NCBI RefSeq assembly: GCF_000002985.6
Contig: NC_003280.10
Coordinates: forward strand, 8,056,501-8,120,500
Source of the DNA: Caenorhabditis elegans
Taxonomy: Eukaryota; Nematoda; Chromadorea; Rhabditida; Rhabditidae
Direction of reading: 5' to 3'
DNA: 64,000 bases
Every line of letters begins with the position of its first letter. The stretch's first letter is position 1. The notes beneath the pieces are model-generated. The model searched no databases, was not told where the DNA came from, and saw only the letters and a list, made by a program, of their open reading frames with translations. This document shows positions 1-11,732 of this stretch, piece after piece. Made by a program: the position numbers and the translations under genes.

Positions 1-2568
1 TGATTCCTGCGCAGGACACACTTGGCTTTTCCGATTTGCCCCGTCGTCGAGATATGATTAGGTTTGGTGTTTTCGGGTGGTTGAGAGTATCAGGAGACCC
101 TTAAAATTGACGAACGAGAGAAAGAGATGGAGACAAAGTCGTTTACCTTTTCCATCTGTTTTGCCTTTTTACATTGACTCGAAAATAAAATGGAAGAAGC
201 AGATCTTATTTTTTCATTTTAATTTTTCCTATCTTCTTCTTTTTTTTCTGTGTTCCACCAGACTCACTCAAATCATCTCACCATTTAATTCAAAGAATAG
301 CTTTAGATAGTGGTTCTTCAAAAAGACGTAACTCATTTTTTGTTCCCCTAGGATTTTCTTTGATTTTGTGTTATGAATAGTATTCATGTAAATCTGAAAA
401 TTTTCATTCAAATCCGTGATCATTTCGTTGGAAAGTGACTCTCTAAAATCCACAATGAAAAACTAAAATAACTTTTGAATCTAAAATCTGAAAATATTTT
501 AAACTAGACACTGACTAATATTTGAAATATTCTCATACTTCAATATGATGTTGTATCTATGAAATGATATTCAAGTTTAAACAATGAATTCTCAATAAAG
601 TTCCCAGAACAAAGTAGGTGAAATAACATAGTATTATCATTAACTTCCCATAGAACTTTTTCATTTCTCACCTAAATCTTTTTCATGCCTCAATTTGAGC
701 ATTCCACGTAGACACCAGAGAAAAATAACAGAGTTATCAAAAAATGGATTAATTTTCAAGATTTTTTTAAAGTTTCAATAGAGAATCTTATATAAAATTT
801 GCCTAGCTTCAAATTTATTAAATTCTACTTTTTGAAAAACACTGAATAGTTTTCAAGTAAACATATTTCAATGTTTTTACACTAGTCGTATTTTGCCACT
901 CATAATTTTGGAAATCTTCCAAAAAGCTTTTATTCTAAAAATTTTTTTGTTCCAATTAGTTGTATCTCCAAATAGTACATTTTCGAAATTGTTATAAATT
1001 TCTCAAAAAGCTATTTTTTTCGGTGAAAATTTGAAAATTTTCAAAATTTCGTCAAATTTTTTTTAACATATCAAAAACTTTTGGAGTGTGTTATAGTCAT
1101 CACTCCACCTTTGAGAATACAACTTTTTGAATTTAGGATCGCTTCCTCATTCCATCATTACATACTTATTTTTGCTTGCATCAACAAAAAGACTATGCTT
1201 TGTTTCTATTCCCATTCCACCCATTCGTCGTTCCATTTTCTTTCTTTCGTCTTCTTTTTCTTCTTTTTTTCCATTTTCTCATATTCTTTTGGCTCAGAAT
1301 GACTCAGTTGCAGTATGGATTTGCCAAAATGATATCACATTTTTTACTTAACCTAGATTATTTGCATCAATATATAAAATGATTCTTAAATGTATTTGAA
1401 CGATCGTTTTAATGTGACATGCAATTCGGTTCCACTTATATTAACACTTTTCTTTCTTTTATTTATTCCTGGAACACTATCACACAGCCCTCCCACTTAT
1501 TATCCAAAAAATAGAAAAAGACAGGTGATTTATAAAGCGTCAACGCGGGTAAATGTCTTTGTACGTAGTTCACAACCTCTTCTTTTGACACTCTTTCAAA
1601 ATATTTTTTGGAATTCCCAAGGTGGGAGGATATTGTTTCCATTTATTGTGTTTTCGAGGAAATTGTTTTTCTAAATACAAATTCATTACTGTGTCATGAG
1701 CAAATGTAACATATGTTTTTTTGATACTTTGATCTGAATTCATTTTTTCTGCCCAGCAGCCTTCTAAAAATTTTCCTCATGTAGTTAATTTTTAGAATTT
1801 TCTTTTTCACTTTTGTTGTTACTGAAGTAATTTAAAATTCATAATATGTATATAAAAACTATTTAAAAACCCTACGCAAATTATTTTTAAAATTCCAAAA
1901 TTATTGCATCAAATTTCTCTGTCATTAAATTTCGAAGCTTCTGACGCTGTCAATGGCGTAATTGTTACCCATAATTACTGCATTCATTTCTAAAAATAAA
2001 CGTTCAAAAGTATCTCGAAAGAGCAGATCATGTTTCTTCACTTAGTGTTCTTGGAGGACTCCGTGTTGTTATCCTGTGGGAATTTGTTACAAATCAATTC
2101 AAACATTTTATTATATGTGTTGTTCCTTACTCATATTCTCAACTTCCTAATTATTTTTAAATAGTTGATGATTTAATAGCCACCAGACTAAAGTTCTCAC
2201 AAAAAGGAACTTGGCTAATTCTTCAAAATAAAGCACATCCCGTTTCCGAACAACTACCCGGAAAGTCCTTTTTTCCCCTTTCATTTCTTTCAGTTGATTA
2301 GGTTTATTCATCTTTCTTTTCTTGAACCAAATAAAACCAAAAAAACCCTCTATTCAAAAAGAGATGGAGACGGATTAGAATCAAGAGGGAGTCATTGCAT
2401 TGTGTTTAGAAAACGAATACAAAAACAGAGAGCTCTTTTCTTCGATTTTTTTTCCTTCGTTGTTATATCAATTTCTGATTCTATAACATCATCATCATCA
2501 TTGCATTTTTCCAATCTTAATCTCTCATCTTTACTTTTTTATTCCTAAAAAAATAAAACCAACTGAAA
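1..2568. other. intergenic, AT-rich
   Basis: No convincing gene is seen. Short open frames on both strands are low-complexity (Phe/Ser/Leu from T-rich runs near 1200-1290) and lack splice support. The first 100 bases are less AT-rich than the rest and could be the edge of a gene lying to the left. The last few hundred bases, with a pyrimidine-rich stretch near 2440-2530, are the likely promoter and 5' UTR of the gene that starts at 2569. Confidence 0.5.
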
Positions 2569-4964
2569 ATGTTTAAGGCATACCTGATGGCAGAGGAACA
2601 AAACGAACAGGTTAGTCTGCTATTTCAAGTGACGATTTAATTATAAAATATTTAGGTTCGTGATATTCTTCTTTTACCAACTACTGTGAATGATCAAGTC
2701 GGCTCATCTGCTGATGAGCAGATTGCTTCTGTCGTTGACTTTTTTCATAGCAAACTCGCGGAATACAATGAGGTACGTTTAGAGTTAATCAGAACATTTT
2801 ACGAAAATTACGGAAAAAGTATCATAGAGAAATTGTTATTCTAGCCATCAAATTTATTTAATCTCTTTTCAGGTGATCCAACAAAACAGTCGTTCCGTTT
2901 TCGTTGCAAATTACGTTCAAAACCGATTTCTCGTTACCGAATTCTGCCCGGAACTTGCAAAATTATTTGATGTGCTCAAAGTGAAATCATTGGAAGAGTT
3001 GTTACAAAGACTTACAGAATGGGAAGATGATCCAGCGATGAGTAAGATATGGGGGTGGTATTGTGTTGGGGGTAATCCATGATTTCATTGTTCAAATTAT
3101 TTTTTTGATTATTGTGAACATAATAGCTTTTCTCAATAAGCCAGTAAGATGCCCTGGAAAAACTTCTAGATTTAACGTCTGGCTTCAAACCTGGAGCATC
3201 AATTCTTAGAAAATGACGTTTATGTAGTTCCTGTTGCTATTTAGACATCATGGCTACTACCAAACATAGGAAACGAGTAATCAGATTTATTAATATCTAG
3301 CCAAAGGATTATATGGGTATACACATTTAGACACATTTTTTCAGTGGAAGTCAAAAACCAAATGATTGGGGATTCAGAGAAAAATATTTAATCGAATGGG
3401 TTTCTGATATAAAACATAATTTATCTTATTGTTTGGAAAGTTATCAATTTCTCAGGAATTTTTTAATTTTACGAATTTCAAATTTATAGAACAGATGTTT
3501 TTGAAAAGATTTTTTGGAATGTTTTGATGAAAAACTATAATTTGATCTCTGAATACAAAAATCTGTAGCTATAAAAGAGGATCAGAATAAATGTTCAAAT
3601 GAAAAATTCTCATAATTTTTATACCTCACAATTTGGTTCAAAATTCTATAAATTAAAAAAAATGAATTTCCAGAAGCTTCGGGTAAAGCACTACGAGAGT
3701 CGTTTGAAGCTTGGGACATCTTTCTTCGTGAAATTGATGATGAACTGGAAAAGACGCTTGGACCAGTCAAAAGTGCAGTTACCACTCTTCCAGAAGGTAC
3801 TCCTTATTGTATTTCAAAATGTATTATTTTGATTTTTCTTTCAGATTCTGGAATTCTCGGACTTCAAAGCAAAACTATTTCTTATTATGTTACAGGAAGT
3901 GCTTTTGATTGTGTGCTCATTATTGTAGTTCGGTTTGTTTTTCTGATTTTCCAAATAAAAATGGTTAAACTTCAGAGCATTCAACAGGCCAGAAGTTAAT
4001 GAGCATATTTTGGGATTATATAACAGAATTGATGAGTTAAGGAAACTAAGATGTGATGTATTCTTATTGACAAAGGGACCACCAATTGGATCAAGTGGTG
4101 GTGCATACATTAAGCTTATTGGAGTTCCTTTTCGTAAATTATATGATATGAATGAGGCTGAAGAACAATTAAAAATGAATAGAAAGTCTGCACTGGAATA
4201 TAATGGATGGAGAACGCTTTGCAAGGTAAGAGTTATGACTTATTTTCATTATCTTCATAAAAGGGGACAAAAGGTATTTTATCTAACTTCCTTTTTGAAC
4301 AAAAAATATGAATAAATTCATGAATTTGGCAAAAATATAATAAATAATGAAAGAAAAAAAAATATGGTCCAAAGTTTTCTTATCCAACTTTGAAACATTC
4401 ACATCAAAATTTCAAGCTTCAAGATCAAGATTGGAAAAGAGTTTGTTGAAAGTAACAGTTTGTCGGAAATTCAAACAAATTTTTATTCTTTGGCGAACGT
4501 TGAGCAAAAAAGTTGATATCAAATTGCAACGTGGGAAGGATAAGCAATCATTGTGTATAAATTGGAAATTTTCAGGTTGTGGAAGCCTCTCTCGTCGAAG
4601 GAGATTCAATTGTTGCGAAAGAAGCATCAAGCTCAGAAGACTCAGTTTCTTACATTTCTCAAAAAGGTGGTACTGTACTTGTGGATAAATCAGGAGAAAT
4701 TCTTTACAAGCACATTGAAGACGATAAATCAGATTCATGGCCAGATATTGATGAAATAGTAAAACTGGTTGAAGCAAGGGTATGCTTTTTTATTTTTAAA
4801 ACTCTCTTAACAAACTTCTCCAGAACGCCAAATACTTGGAGAGCACTAATAATTCTACAATATCAATTCCGAAAGGTGGAAATCTGGCAAAAGTGAATTC
4901 GGAAATTTCTGTAACAAAGGAACTGGCGACGGACAAAAAGAAACCGTGTTGCGTAATTAGTTAA
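2569..4964 (+). CDS. AhpC/TSA_2 (PRXL2)-like thioredoxin-fold protein with C-terminal CaaX box
   Basis: Eight exons can be read: 2569-2610, 2656-2772, 2873-3041, 3674-3796, 3845-3932, 3976-4225, 4576-4779 and 4824-4964, giving about 377 residues. All phases agree and the introns have GT/AG ends. The C-terminal half resembles the AhpC/TSA_2 thioredoxin-like fold (PRXL2/FAM213 group). The stretch QKGGTVLVDKSGEILYKH followed by an acidic DDKSDSWPDIDEI helix is the family's typical last strand-helix unit. I see no CxxC redox motif at the expected position (RKLRCDVFLLTKG has a single Cys), so catalysis is doubtful. The protein ends KKKPCCVIS. The last four residues form a CaaX box with Ser at the end, which favours farnesyl transfer, next to a second Cys and a basic patch, so membrane attachment is inferred. 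The family call is moderate; the gene model is good. Confidence 0.75.
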
Positions 4965-6251
4965 ATATCTAGACTACATTTACATTAAAACCATACATGT
5001 TATCTTGGCTGATCTCATTATTAATTCATTATTTTAATATTAGATTATTTAACTATGAAATAACATAAACATTAATTTATTTTCAATTTGTTCCAATGTG
5101 GAACTTCCAAAAAAAAAACACTCGAATTTAATGTGGTTGTTATTTTACAGTGAAAAAAGATGTTCGGATGCTTTGATTTCTTTTGGTTGAAGATTTTCAG
5201 ACTCGTTTATTAAACTTTTACTGTATTCTTGGAATAAAAAAGTTCAATTTATTTTCAATTTTCAATCAATTTAAAAATCTATCATCTGAAGAATAAAACA
5301 CAACACTATTACATAGAAGTTTCAAGGCAAACCATATATGGCCATATGAATTTTTTTGATCGTTTCAATAGTTTTCTAAAAGTACAATAATCCACGGTAA
5401 TCCTACAGTACCCTGGCCATATCCCGGAATATTTACGATTGCATCAGAGTAGCAACAAACGTGTGTATTGATTGATTTTTTATCGTATTGAAGGACATCT
5501 GCTGGTGGACCAGGTACCCGCCTATAAATGTCTAGAATTGGGTGAGTCTCACAATGACGTCCCTCGGGTCTCAATTGTACACAATCGATTGTTGAGTTGC
5601 GCTACTGTTTTCCTCTTGAAACTATAGTTAACTAAACGATTTTTATTGAAAGTGAGGTTTATTCTCGTTTAAAAAAAACAATATTTATTAAAGAATAAAA
5701 TTTTGTAAAATCAAAAATGTGCGTTCCATCCACAGTCTCGTTCATTTATATACTTTTTTGTTGCTTAATTTATCTGCCCCTTCAAATTCTTATTGCTCTA
5801 AAAATATTCAAATTAAGTGGTGTCTGAAAATAGAATCATAAAGATACAATATTTAACACTCGTTCTTCCGAATTCAGTTTTCTACCGATGTTTCTCTCCT
5901 GCAAAAATGTGGTGTCTCGGTAGTGCAGCAAACGCGCTCCACTGCATGTTCATTGAGAGGCCGAAATGTCAGCGTCTTTGCAGCTGCATTGCTCCTTCGA
6001 TTTTTCTATCTCTTGCGCGCGCGGTGCAAATGTCTTCCTACAGTTTTTGCTCTCGAAAATAATTTTATGTTTTCCTCTATACACAATTCTAGTCCAATAT
6101 TGTTTTCATACAATCCTCTGCGTTTAATTTTTCCGTCTCATAAATGTTCCCATTACCGTAAAATATTTGTTATCAGACCTCTCACCATTCTCTTTATCGT
6201 TACTCTACTTATCAAAATCACGTGATCATCACGAATTTCCAGAAATCGTAG
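4965..6251. other. intergenic region and putative ufd-2 promoter
   Basis: This holds the 3' UTR of the upstream gene and the 5' flank of ufd-2. A perfect CArG-type site (CCATATATGG) lies at 5332-5341; it may be chance. A less AT-rich block near 5380-5580 has an open frame of 69 codons on the minus strand, with no family resemblance and no splice context. The ufd-2 mRNA probably begins at the acceptor-like AATTTCCAG at 6234-6242, ten bases before the ATG, as expected for spliced-leader addition. Confidence 0.45.
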
Positions 6252-9200
6252 ATGATTGAAGACGAGAAAGCAGGCTTGCAGCCGATGGACATAAGTGATG
6301 CTTCTGTGGTGCGTTTTTGCCTGACATTTTATATACTCATAGGCGATTAGTTCTTTTTTCAGGCAGATGTTGAAAGCAAAGACTTCCTCACAAGTCTCTT
6401 TGACTGTGAAGGTAAATCAGATGACAGAATGCTTCGTTACGCCGATGCGATAATCGATGTTCAAAATCTGAATTTTGATGTTTCTCCTCAGTGTCTGCAA
6501 TCGAACATTGCCGAAATAATCACAAAGTTTGTACTTTTATCTCAAGATGGATCAAGAAGGGGGCTGTCAAGATCGTTCAATTTCATCGACCCTGATATCA
6601 TTGCTGGATGTCGTGAAGAAGACGCCATCGAGTTTCTCTTAATCAATTTTGTTCGTTGCCATCATGAGCTTGGAAAGGTACTCTATCTAATATAGTTCTA
6701 TTTTTAATTTAACAATTTTCAGAGCGGTACTTCAAATTGCTACAAGAAAACTCTCGAATCTACCAGGAAAGCAGTTTTCTCAGTTTTTGTGATGATACAG
6801 AGAGGCTACTTGGAGAGCCAACTTCGCAGCCAACATGCTAGTTTGGTGTTCACAAAAAGACTTCTGGAGGATACGGTGTCAAATGTTTTTCTAAGAACAT
6901 TGGTTGAATACCTTGCAAGTACAGATGAATGCGATGAAGACGCTATTACAGAAACATTTAATCCAATTTTCGGGATTTTGCGGAGCGGAATTATTTGTCA
7001 ACGCTTTGAAGACAATAAGGACGAAATTGTTCGTCAGATCCTTCGTGTGATGAACTTGCTTCTCAGTATCAGACTCCCTTCAAACGGACCTCGCCCACTG
7101 AGTAACCTACTTGTTAATCGAGAAGATTTTCTCCCAACGCCGTCCGAAAAAATACAAGGACGCGAGTTTGGTTTAATGTCCTTCCTAGGACCGTTCTTTT
7201 CGTACGGCCTCGAATCATCAGCAAGGCGTCCAAATCATCGAGTTTTTGTGGATTGTGAAGAAGATGCAAGAAAATATGATGGATCAGTCAACACTGAGCA
7301 GAAACTGTATTTCCAAAGAATGGATCCAATTCGAACTATGCTTCATCAATTGATGCTTCCGCTTGCTTCGGATCAAGGAAGTCGCAACAAAACTCTAAGA
7401 TGGATTGCCACCATCATAAGCACCAATGACATTCGCACTCGTTCACATTATGATCCTTCAGATGTCTTGTGTGATCATTATATGACAAATTTTTTGTCCG
7501 TGATGTACATGTTTTCCGAGAAAATCGACTTGTCCAAAATTATCGTAGATTATCCGTTTTTACCGAGTTCGCTTATAAATATTTCCAAGGAGACTCGTCT
7601 CAAAATGGACGAATCAGGAGCAGTCGCTTTTGCTAGCCAATTCGGTAAGTTTCATTTTTCTTTCTCAAAAAATTAACTTGTTTTCTTTTTCCAGCAGATC
7701 GTCCAGATGAATATCATTTCTCTACAGTCTGCTTCTTCCTGACAATTGCAGCACAGAGGCTCGTTATTCCTCCATTGATGAATCAAATAAGTGAATACTC
7801 TCGACACCTTAAGGAGCTCAAGCATAAGATCAATGCGCTCAAAGAAAAACTAAATACTGTGTCAGGATTCGAGAGAGCTGAGGTGGAAAAGAAGTTGAAC
7901 TATGAGACTGAACACTGGAAGCTCATGTCTCGTCATCTTTTATGTGTTAAGACACAAGCTCAAGATCCTGCATTAATGGCATCTTCTATGGATTTTGTCG
8001 ATAAGCAGATGAAATTCATTTTGAATTTGCTTTGTGATAACTTGGATTTGCTCGGAGACGACAGTCAACTTCCAACTGAAGTATCACAAATGTTTTGTGC
8101 GCTCCCAGAATATTTTCTAGAGGATGCTCTCGATTTTTACATATTCGCTATTTCCAATGGAATGAAACTGCTCATGGAGAGAAATGCGGATTGGATTTCC
8201 CGTCTGACGGTCCTTTTCACACAATATCACTACATCAAAAGCCCATTTCTCGTTTCCAAACTGGTGAGAGTGCTGTCTTCTATTCAACCTCCATTATGGT
8301 TCAACGTGGTCAGACTTCGAATGGCACAAGAAAATTTATTGATGTGCATGATAAAGTTCTACTCGGATTTCGAAGACAATGGTGACTTTTATGAAAAGTT
8401 TAACGTTCGTGGAAATATCCAGTACATGTTGGAAAAAATGGAGGAAGATATGTTCTACAAAGGAAAGTTTATGGACATGGCAAGAGAATGCGGAGCAGAG
8501 TTCATTCGGTTTGTCAATATGGTGATTAACGATGCAACATGGTGTATAGATGAGAGCTTGTCTGGTTTGAAGAGTATCCATGATGTTGAGAAAAAGATGG
8601 CGAAGTAAGACTATTTCGAATGATAACTTAAAAATATAAATTTTATTTTCAGCAAAGTCGAATGGGACAACACAGATCAAGAAATCCGTAATCAGGATCT
8701 CGGCGTGTACGAGGAGGCAAAACGTAAAGTGAAGGGATGGCTTGGAACAGCCAAAAGTAATCTTAAATTGCTACTATCGATTACCGTAAACTCACCCGAA
8801 CCTTTCCGTACTCCGGTTCTCGGCGAAAGACTTGCTGCAATGTTGAATCACAATTTATCGCAACTCATTGGTAGCAAGGCCTCCGAGTTGAAAGTCAAGG
8901 ATCCAAGAAGTTATGGATGGGAACCACGGGAGTTTGTATCGTTGCTGATCTCAATCTATTTAAAGCTGAATATGCCTGCATTTGTTAAATACATAGCATA
9001 CGACGAGGTTGGTTAACACATTTGTTTATTCAAAGAGATTTATTTTAATTATTTTTCAGCGTACCTACAGTCCTGAATTCTTCCATAATGCGATTGAATG
9101 CATGAGAAAGAATAGTATTGTTGGATTCAGTCAACTCGAAAGTTTCGAACATTTGGCCGAAGATGTTAAAAAAGAGTATGAGGCAAAAGCTGAGCTTGAA

Positions 9201-9443
9201 GAAGAGTATGATGATGTACCAGAAGAGTTCAAGGATCCTATTATGGATGCAATTATGGTTGATCCTGTCAAATTGCCATCAGGACACGTGATGGATCGTG
9301 CAGTCATCGAGAGGCATCTTCTCAGTACACCCAATAATCCGTTTAATCGTGCTCCCTTGTCGCACAATGAGCTTTCTCCCGATTCTGAGTTGAAGGCAAA
9401 GATTCAGGAATGGATTTGCCAGAAAAGAAATTCAAAGAAATAA
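6252..9443 (+). CDS. ufd-2: ubiquitin conjugation factor E4 (U-box ubiquitin ligase)
   Basis: Six exons (6252-6308, 6363-6677, 6723-7644, 7695-8604, 8653-9007, 9060-9443) give about 980 residues, the usual size for UFD2/UBE4. Most of the protein is the helical UFD2 core. The last 75 or so residues are a U-box: EEFKDPIMDAIMVDPVKLPSGHVMDRAVIERHL contains the family's DPIM...DPV.LPSG..MDR pattern and is followed by DPFNR-like NPFNRAPLS. UFD2 proteins extend ubiquitin chains on pre-ubiquitylated substrates with CDC-48 and act in the ubiquitin-fusion degradation pathway; this is family knowledge. The start was chosen because it follows an acceptor-like site directly and the first exon joins in frame. 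pdha-1 follows on the same strand 538 bases downstream; joint transcription is possible but not shown. Confidence 0.95.
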
Positions 9444-9981
9444 TTTTCTATCATATTCTATTGTTACCCAATTTTGTATTTATTGTACTTGACCATTGCA
9501 CATGTGCAAAATGTCTGTAAATTTCACGCGTTCCTTTCATTTTATAAGTTTTTCTGGTCTCTCAATGGTCTAATCTTTCGGTTTCGGTTTCATTTTCTGC
9601 ATGGATTCCTTAAAGTTGGTATTCTTGCCCTCTTTCATCAAACCTAAAAAACACGAGTAGTGCCTTGAATGTGAATAAATTTATACTAATTTACTTATTT
9701 TCTAAATTTTGGCTTCTATTGCGGTCTCCGATCCGCATACTTATATTTTTATTCTTTGTGAATTTCTTCACATATTCTGATTTTAGCCTTGAACCTGGAA
9801 TGACTAAATTTCTGTAGGTTTATAACGAACGGTGTCGTATTGTTTTGTGATTTGTTACATGTCAATAACTTATAATATTTATACGTTCCCAGTCATCCCA
9901 AATCCGATTAATTTTTATTTTTGAAATATATTTACTGCTTTCAGTAGCTTGGTACATCTGGAACGTATTTGGTCGACGGCA
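9444..9981. other. ufd-2/pdha-1 spacer
   Basis: This contains the ufd-2 3' UTR and the pdha-1 leader. The sequence TACTGCTTTCAG ends at 9944, 37 bases before the pdha-1 ATG, and is a good spliced-leader acceptor. On the minus strand some short in-frame pieces near 9570-9850 could be joined into a tiny Lys-rich peptide, but no start codon joins cleanly, so it is not called as a gene. Confidence 0.45.
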
Positions 9982-11305
9982 ATGTCTTTATTCGCGAGAC
10001 AACTTCAATCCTTGACTGCCAGTGGAATCCGCACACAGCAAGTTCGTCTTGCGAGCACGGAAGTATCATTCCACACAAAGCCATGCAAACTTCATAAACT
10101 TGACAATGGACCAAACACCTCTGTCACCTTGAACAGAGAAGATGCTCTCAAGTACTACCGTGACATGCAGGTCATTCGTCGCATGGAGTCTGCTGCTGGA
10201 AACTTGTACAAGGAGAAGAAAATCCGCGGTTTCTGTCATCTCTACTCTGGTCAAGAAGCTTGTGCCGTCGGAATGAAGGCTGCAATGACAGAAGGAGATG
10301 CCGTCATCACTGCTTACCGTTGTCACGGATGGACCTGGCTTCTTGGAGCTACCGTAACCGAGGTTCTTGCTGAATTGACCGGTAGAGTTGCCGGAAATGT
10401 TCACGGAAAAGGAGGATCCATGCATATGTACACAAAGAATTTCTATGGAGGAAACGGAATTGTTGGAGCACAACAGCCACTTGGAGCTGGAGTTGCATTG
10501 GCCATGAAATACCGGTATGTTAACAAATTTTGATGTATTTTTTTACGAGAACAACTCATATTTTTTCATCTAAATATTTTATTTTATTTTCAGTGAACAA
10601 AAGAATGTATGTGTTACTTTGTATGGTGATGGTGCCGCTAATCAAGGACAACTTTTCGAGGCGACTAACATGGCTAAACTTTGGGATCTTCCTGTTCTGT
10701 TCGTTTGCGAAAACAATGGATTCGGAATGGGAACTACTGCTGAACGTTCATCTGCTTCTACCGAGTATTATACTAGAGGAGACTATGTTCCTGGAATCTG
10801 GGTTGATGGTATGGACATTCTCGCTGTTCGCGAGGCTACCAAGTGGGCTAAGGAATATTGTGACAGTGGTAAAGGACCACTTATGATGGAAATGGCCACC
10901 TATAGATACCATGGACACTCTATGTCTGACCCAGGAACCAGCTACCGTACCCGTGAAGAGATTCAAGAAGTTCGTAAAACAAGAGACCCAATTACTGGAT
11001 TCAAGGACCGTATCATTACATCTTCATTGGCCACAGAGGAAGAACTTAAGGCTATTGACAAGGAAGTTCGCAAAGAGGTCGATGAAGCGTTGAAGATTGC
11101 TACATCAGACGGTGTTCTCCCACCAGAAGCTCTCTACGCCGATATTTATCACAACACCCCAGCTCAAGAGGTAAGTAATAACATTCATTATTTTTTCGTC
11201 AATTATTGTTCACATTTTCAGATTCGCGGAGCCACTATTGATGAAACTATCGTCCAGCCATTCAAAACTTCTGCTGATGTACTGAAGTCTATTGGAAGAG
11301 CTTAA
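9982..11305 (+). CDS. pdha-1: pyruvate dehydrogenase E1 component, alpha subunit, mitochondrial
   Basis: Three exons (9982-10514, 10594-11170, 11222-11305) encode 397 residues, as in other animal PDHA proteins. E1 alpha with E1 beta decarboxylates pyruvate using thiamine diphosphate and passes the acetyl group to E2 in the mitochondrial matrix. The first 30 residues ([20 protein letters not shown]...) are Arg/Ser-rich without acids, as expected for a mitochondrial presequence. Diagnostic sites are visible: [11 protein letters not shown], the GKGGSMHMY loop, and the thiamine diphosphate motif GDGAANQGQ...CENN. The regulatory loop [18 protein letters not shown] keeps both serines phosphorylated by PDH kinase in mammals, so kinase control is probably conserved. 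An upstream in-frame TTG at 9949 was rejected in favour of the ATG at 9982. The 3' end faces gpcp-2. Confidence 0.97.
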
Positions 11306-11732
11306 ACGACACGAATTTTCTATGCAACATTGACTGGCAAAAATTTATAATAATTCTTACGAAATTAAGTTTTTAGTGCTTTTATATAGTTTCGGTGACT
11401 GTTTTCTTCCGATGAGTTCATTTCTAGTTTCTAGTTGTTCACTTTTCTTCTCGATTTTCAATTGCATAAATCACATTTTCTCACCGTTAATCATTCATGG
11501 TCAAACTTTAAAACTAGTGGAAATTGAGAAGTTTTTAAAAAACCCCTTTAAATTTTCCGTCCACTTATTTCAATGTTACTTCAGGTATAAAAAAGGTCCA
11601 AGAAAAGCAATAAAATTACGTTCATAATAGAAAAATGAAATGAATGAAAATGCACACTAAACTTAGGATGATATTTTAAGAGATGCAAATAAAATTAATA
11701 ATATCACGAAAAGGAAAATTTGTATGACATGG
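11306..11732. other. convergent 3' region between pdha-1 and gpcp-2
   Basis: About 430 bases separate two tail-to-tail genes. AATAAA-like signals are present for both strands (for example AAATAAAA near 11687 on plus). Nothing else is seen. Confidence 0.5.

Noticed and set aside
1081-1674. Overlapping plus-strand frames of 68-94 codons
   Set aside because: They come from T-rich tracts, overlap in three frames and show no splice or family support.
5365-5574. Minus-strand 69-codon frame (MRPEGRHCETHPILD...)
   Set aside because: Lies in the ufd-2 promoter side, no signal peptide, motif or splice partners; likely chance in a GC-richer patch.
9949-9981. Longer pdha-1 N-terminus starting at TTG
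   Set aside because: Non-ATG start; the sequence is better explained as a 5' UTR following the acceptor at 9944.
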